A stretch of DNA of 43,216 nt, taken from the NCBI GenBank assembly GCA_013298775.1, contig JAAFIV010000038.1, positions 1-43,216 on the forward strand. The letters are read 5' to 3'. Positions 40,553-43,216 of this stretch are shown here, in pieces. Both the position numbers and the translations under genes were made by a program. The notes beneath the pieces are model-generated. The model searched no databases and was not told the origin of the DNA. It saw only the letters and a list, made by a program, of their open reading frames with translations. How positions within the stretch are numbered: the stretch's first letter is position 1; each line of letters starts with the position of its first letter. This stretch comes from Ignavibacteria bacterium (GTDB lineage: Bacteria; Bacteroidota; Ignavibacteria; Kapaibacteriales; UBA4661).

Positions 40553-40640
40553 GGAACAGACAAGAGTGTCTGTTCTACCGAAGCCGCATAAAATCTGACT
40601 CGGATGGTAGCGCAGACACTCCTGTCTGCGCCGCGTCAAA
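40553..40640. repeat. Dispersed element, family D (copy 3, short)
   Basis: GGAACAGACAAGAGTGTCTGTTCTACCGAAGCC and the opposed GGTAGCGCAGACACTCCTGTCTGCGCC are the two palindromic cores of family D. The AGGACTTTCGCA ends are missing. It fills the gap between nagZ and the small membrane protein gene. Confidence 0.7.
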
Positions 40641-40683
40641 AATGTTGTTCAGAATTTTTCTCAAAACTTTCACAAAGGAAAAC

Positions 40684-40884
40684 ATGATTTCCATCATTAT
40701 TGTCGCACTTGTCGGCGGAACGCTGGTTGCGCGGTCGTTTCTGCTGTTTAAGCGCATTGGGCGGGAAGAATACAAAGGGCAGGAAAAATATCTGCTCACG
40801 CAAGCGATTGGTGGTATTTTGGTTGCATTTATTTTGGTGTTGGTTATCTCTGCAGTTCTCAAGTTTACAGGAGTGGAAGACTGA
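40684..40884 (+). CDS. Small two-helix membrane protein
   Basis: From the ATG at 40684, with AAAGGA four bases upstream, the product has 66 residues: helices at about 2-20 and 43-62 separated by a basic, charged loop (KRIGREEYKGQEK). No family is recognised. Its TGA stop shares bases with the ATG of the next gene (TGATG), so the two are translationally coupled. It is too short to be found by similarity alone; the ribosome site and the overlap are the main evidence. Confidence 0.7.
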   Translation: MISIIIVALVGGTLVARSFLLFKRIGREEYKGQEKYLLTQAIGGILVAFILVLVISAVLKFTGVED

Positions 40885-41645
40885 TGAATGCTTGTTCCTC
40901 CAAAGATGCGTGGTTTTTAAAGTGGCATAGAATATTGTTGTTGCTTGCACTGCTGGTCGTTGCGCCGCTTGGAAGCGTTGCACAGCATCACACAACAACT
41001 TTTCCCGATAAGCCTTCCACGCACGGAATGTTGCTCTTTGGCGGCACTGCTGACGCAAACATCTACGCCTCGCATTTGCCGATGTTTCATTCACCGCACG
41101 ATTATCAAGTATTGCTGCGCCTTGCTTTGCCAGACAGCGTTCACGCGCTCTACAAGGCTTCGCGCCAGCAGTTTCCGCAAGAGCGCGTCTATACGATTGA
41201 GCCAGAAGTATTCGTGTTGCCAGAAATGATACGGTATCCGCGTCCCTTCAAGGTGCAGGTGTATCGCGGACATTTCGAGCGTGGTGGAACAAAAATTGCA
41301 GAAAATGTTGTGGTTGAAATCCGCACCATTCTTCATGTTCGGAAGTTTGACCCGCAGCAAAAACGCGCTGCAACATCGGAGTATTTCGTTTTCGGGACAG
41401 CAAAAGAAGCCTTTGTGGCTCATACTATTTCGGCAAAGCCTGACTTCGACCAAATCTGCTCAGTGCAAAATTCCCCTGCGTTTTCGCAGTTTTTTACCAA
41501 AAATCCATTTGCCGCTCTCACGCTTTCCAAGCGAGCAAATACGCCGCTTGCGGATAATGATTCTCTCTCGGCACAAGCGAAAAAGGGAACGCTGCCTCTG
41601 CGGATTGCACAAAGTTTGTATTGCGAATTTGATGATTTGAAATAA
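40884..41645 (+). CDS. Exported protein with a conserved LPMFHSPHDYQ motif
   Basis: The 253-residue product has a signal peptide (about 1-33, SVAQ) and then a highly ordered start, HGMLLFGG..IYASHLPMFHSPHDYQVLL. I know this HGMLL / LPMFH-PHDYQ pattern from uncharacterised exported proteins of Bacteroidota. The clustered His residues (H85, H89, H92 region) could bind a metal, but no enzyme class is known to me. The remainder is beta-rich with a YRGHFERGGTKIAENVVVEI strand pair. It is coupled to the preceding two-helix membrane protein by a stop/start overlap, which suggests a joint function. Confidence 0.75.
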   Translation: MNACSSKDAWFLKWHRILLLLALLVVAPLGSVAQHHTTTFPDKPSTHGMLLFGGTADANIYASHLPMFHSPHDYQVLLRLALPDSVHALYKASRQQFPQERVYTIEPEVFVLPEMIRYPRPFKVQVYRGHFERGGTKIAENVVVEIRTILHVRKFDPQQKRAATSEYFVFGTAKEAFVAHTISAKPDFDQICSVQNSPAFSQFFTKNPFAALTLSKRANTPLADNDSLSAQAKKGTLPLRIAQSLYCEFDDLK

Positions 41646-41944
41646 GCCTTGAACTCAAGCTACAGAACAGAGAGTGTAGGAAGAAAAATGTGCGTGAGAT
41701 TCTGTGATTGTTGCAGTAAAAAATATGCGTGAAGGGTACTACAAAAAAAATGAAACTTTTTTGAACAAAGAGCGTTTATGAAGAAGTACACGGTAAGGTA
41801 AGAAATTATTCTGCACACAATGGGTTTCATTGCAGAGGTCTGGTACGATAGTTGATAAGATTTGCTGTATTCCGTGTGCAACAATAAACGTTGCCGTTGC
41901 TGTATTCTTTTGATTTTTTCTGTCTTGAACGAAGGCAAATATCT
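41646..41944. other. Intergenic region, no recognisable feature
   Basis: About 300 bp without a credible gene. A minus-strand frame of 92 codons (41660-41938) has no ribosome site or family and biased composition. No long inverted repeat or known dispersed element was found, which is unusual for this window. It must hold the promoter of the 61-residue membrane protein that follows. Confidence 0.5.
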
Positions 41945-42130
41945 ATGGAACTTTTCAAAAAAATCGCGCTTGTTGTTGGAGCATTTGTCATTGCAGGATT
42001 TATTCTCAAAATCATTTTTGGTATTTTGGGAGCCGTCTTTTCTTTGATTTTCTCCATCAAAGGCTTACTCTTGATTGCCGCAATTGCGCTGCCAATCTAC
42101 CTTTTCGCCGAAAAGAAATTTCTGCGGTAA
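41945..42130 (+). CDS. Small two-helix membrane protein
   Basis: From the ATG at 41945 the product has 61 residues, almost wholly hydrophobic, with helices at about 6-30 and 37-54 and the basic end EKKFLR. A start 18 codons upstream is in frame but adds an unrelated polar segment. No ribosome site is obvious. The family is unknown; small proteins of this layout are often envelope-stress or phage-shock associated, but no evidence for that is present. It converges on coaE. Confidence 0.55.
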   Translation: MELFKKIALVVGAFVIAGFILKIIFGILGAVFSLIFSIKGLLLIAAIALPIYLFAEKKFLR

Positions 42131-42160
42131 ATGTACGCCTAAGAGCGTTTCATTTCCCCA

Positions 42161-42838
42161 TTACATTTTCGCACTCCATTTTAGACGAATTTCGTCCAAG
42201 CAGCGGATTGTTGCTTGTTCTGAGTCTTTGCGCGAGCCATCGTTATTGATAACGAAGTCGGCTCGCGCTTTTTTTTCTTCTGCGGACATTTGTGCTGAAA
42301 TTCGTTTGCGAGCCTCTTCGGGCGAGATATTCCGCCCTTCTGCCAAGCGTTGAATACGCGTTTCCTCCTTTGCATCCACGACAATGACGGCATCGTACAC
42401 TGCATCAGCTCCTGTTTCAAAGAGGAGAGCCGTCTCATTGAAAACGAATGTTTCTCCCTTTGCAAAACATGATTGTACGCGCTCTGCAACCGCTTTCCAG
42501 ACAGCAGGATGTACAATTGCATTCAAACGGGCAAGAGCTTCTGCATGTGCGAGGCTGTTTCCGAAAACAAGGTCAGCCATTTTTATTCGATTGAGCGTAC
42601 CGTCTGAATGATACATTTCCCCAAACTCCGCATTAATACTTGCTTTTACTGCCTCGTCGGTATTCGTGAGTTCTCGCCCAATGTCATCGGCACTCAGCAC
42701 GGTATAGCCATGAGCGCGGATAATTTCTGCGACGGCACTTTTCCCAGAACCGATTCCGCCTGTAATGCCGATGAATGCTTGTGTTGAGTCAGTTTTGATG
42801 TTCTGAAAATGATGTACGTTTATCATACTGGGATTCAA
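42161..42838 (-). CDS. coaE: Dephospho-CoA kinase
   Basis: CoaE phosphorylates the 3'-OH of dephospho-CoA, the last step of coenzyme A synthesis, in the cytoplasm. The 225 residues include the P-loop GGIGSGKS at 27-34, SADDIGREL at about 49-57, the VHPAVW helix, and the lid region RIQRLAEGRNISPEEARKRISAQMS, followed by ADFVINNDGS. An extra N-terminal stretch of about 20 residues precedes the usual start (IGITGG); a Met at residue 5 is an alternative. The upstream GNAT gene ends 22 bp away on the same strand, so the two are probably co-transcribed. Confidence 0.95.
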   Translation of the reverse strand: MNPSMINVHHFQNIKTDSTQAFIGITGGIGSGKSAVAEIIRAHGYTVLSADDIGRELTNTDEAVKASINAEFGEMYHSDGTLNRIKMADLVFGNSLAHAEALARLNAIVHPAVWKAVAERVQSCFAKGETFVFNETALLFETGADAVYDAVIVVDAKEETRIQRLAEGRNISPEEARKRISAQMSAEEKKARADFVINNDGSRKDSEQATIRCLDEIRLKWSAKM

Positions 42839-42860
42839 AATTGTGTGTGAAGATTCTCAT

Positions 42861-43216
42861 TTACAAACTCATTCGCATCAGTATCATTTTCTTTTCAAAG
42901 CCAAATTTCTCGTACGCCCGCACCGCAGCGTGATTGTCATGATATACCTCCAAAACCAATTCCAAAACTCCGCGCTCGACCGACCATTCCTTGAGATGCT
43001 GCATAATAACCTGCATTACGCCTTTGCCACGATGCTGCGCCTCAAGATAGAGGAAACCGATATAGGAATGCAGCGACCGCTTTTTAAACGGCTCTGCGTC
43101 TTCGATGCGGGCATATCCGCAGCCAAGAATTTCGCCGTTTTCTTCTGCCACAACAAGATGCACTGCCTCAGAATCCAGCATTTCTGCGAGTTTGTAGTAG
43201 TGGATTTCTCCGTCTT
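42861..43216 (-). CDS. GNAT-family N-acetyltransferase, cut by the right edge
   Basis: The frame remains open to the window edge (DGEIHYYKLAEMLDSEA before the first internal Met), so the N-terminus lies outside. The visible 117 codons cover the acetyl-CoA site Q-H-R-G-K-G in LEAQHRGKGVMQVIMQHL and the closing NHAAVRAYEKFGFEKK of the family. GNAT enzymes transfer acetyl groups to amines of proteins, antibiotics or metabolites; the substrate cannot be told. It lies 22 bp upstream of coaE on the same strand, and CoA supply is its only apparent link. Confidence 0.85.
   Translation of the reverse strand, partial: DGEIHYYKLAEMLDSEAVHLVVAEENGEILGCGYARIEDAEPFKKRSLHSYIGFLYLEAQHRGKGVMQVIMQHLKEWSVERGVLELVLEVYHDNHAAVRAYEKFGFEKKMILMRMSL

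Noticed and set aside
41660-41938. 92-codon minus-strand frame in an intergenic region
   Set aside because: Composition is typical of AT-rich non-coding DNA; there is no start signal or family.

Overview
The window looks like chromosome from a Gram-negative heterotroph of the Bacteroidota/Chlorobiota (FCB) side of the tree. The clues are a TonB-dependent receptor with an N-terminal carboxypeptidase-regulatory-like domain, a DUF5683 protein, a DUF1684 lipoprotein, an OmpA protein with PD40 repeats (similar in layout to PorE), the long Bacteroidota-type RNA polymerase omega subunit, and the secreted 'asparagine synthetase B-like' family. Some genes have good Shine-Dalgarno sites (AGAGGAG, AAGGA, GAGG) and others have none. 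No rRNA, tRNA or CRISPR array was seen. The lineage below phylum level is not resolved.

Layout. 1-1700: a structured inverted repeat, an intact NUDIX/NrtR-like regulator with two operator-like palindromes upstream, and a decayed locus where a transposase remnant abuts a ComB remnant. 1700-4060: a membrane protein, a peroxiredoxin and a CrtW-type carotenoid ketolase. 11.6-4.1 kb, minus strand: a tightly packed five-gene operon (small membrane protein, TonB-dependent receptor, cyanophycinase, TPR/SGNH esterase, isoaspartyl peptidase). Each product from the receptor onward has a secretion signal or an outer-membrane design. Together they could form an extracellular cyanophycin (multi-L-arginyl-poly-Asp) uptake and degradation route. 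This is the most interesting system here. 11.9-20.2 kb: DUF5683, rimM, rpoZ, menA, a LysM lytic transglycosylase, argE-like and an RmlC-like epimerase. 20.6-24.8 kb: an MFS sugar transporter and three lipoproteins. 24.9-31 kb: frr, typA, a membrane protein and the PorE-like OmpA protein. 31.4-43.2 kb: a secreted protein of unknown role, gatB, a HEPN two-gene module, uvrC, radA, an orphan antitoxin-like gene, a GH3 hexosaminidase, small membrane proteins, coaE and a GNAT acetyltransferase cut by the right edge.

The second theme is intergenic DNA. Nearly every larger gap is filled by short non-coding elements of about 90-190 bp with terminal inverted repeats. Two carry apparent target-site duplications: 7 bp at 11660-11815 and 9 bp at 20431-20599. 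At least three sequence families occur in several copies, and two of them share a palindromic core of the type CAGACA-n-TGTCTG. The elements sit against stop codons and, in one case, directly against the start of the cyanophycin operon, so they probably supply ends or 5' leaders of transcripts. No transposase that could move them was found in the window.
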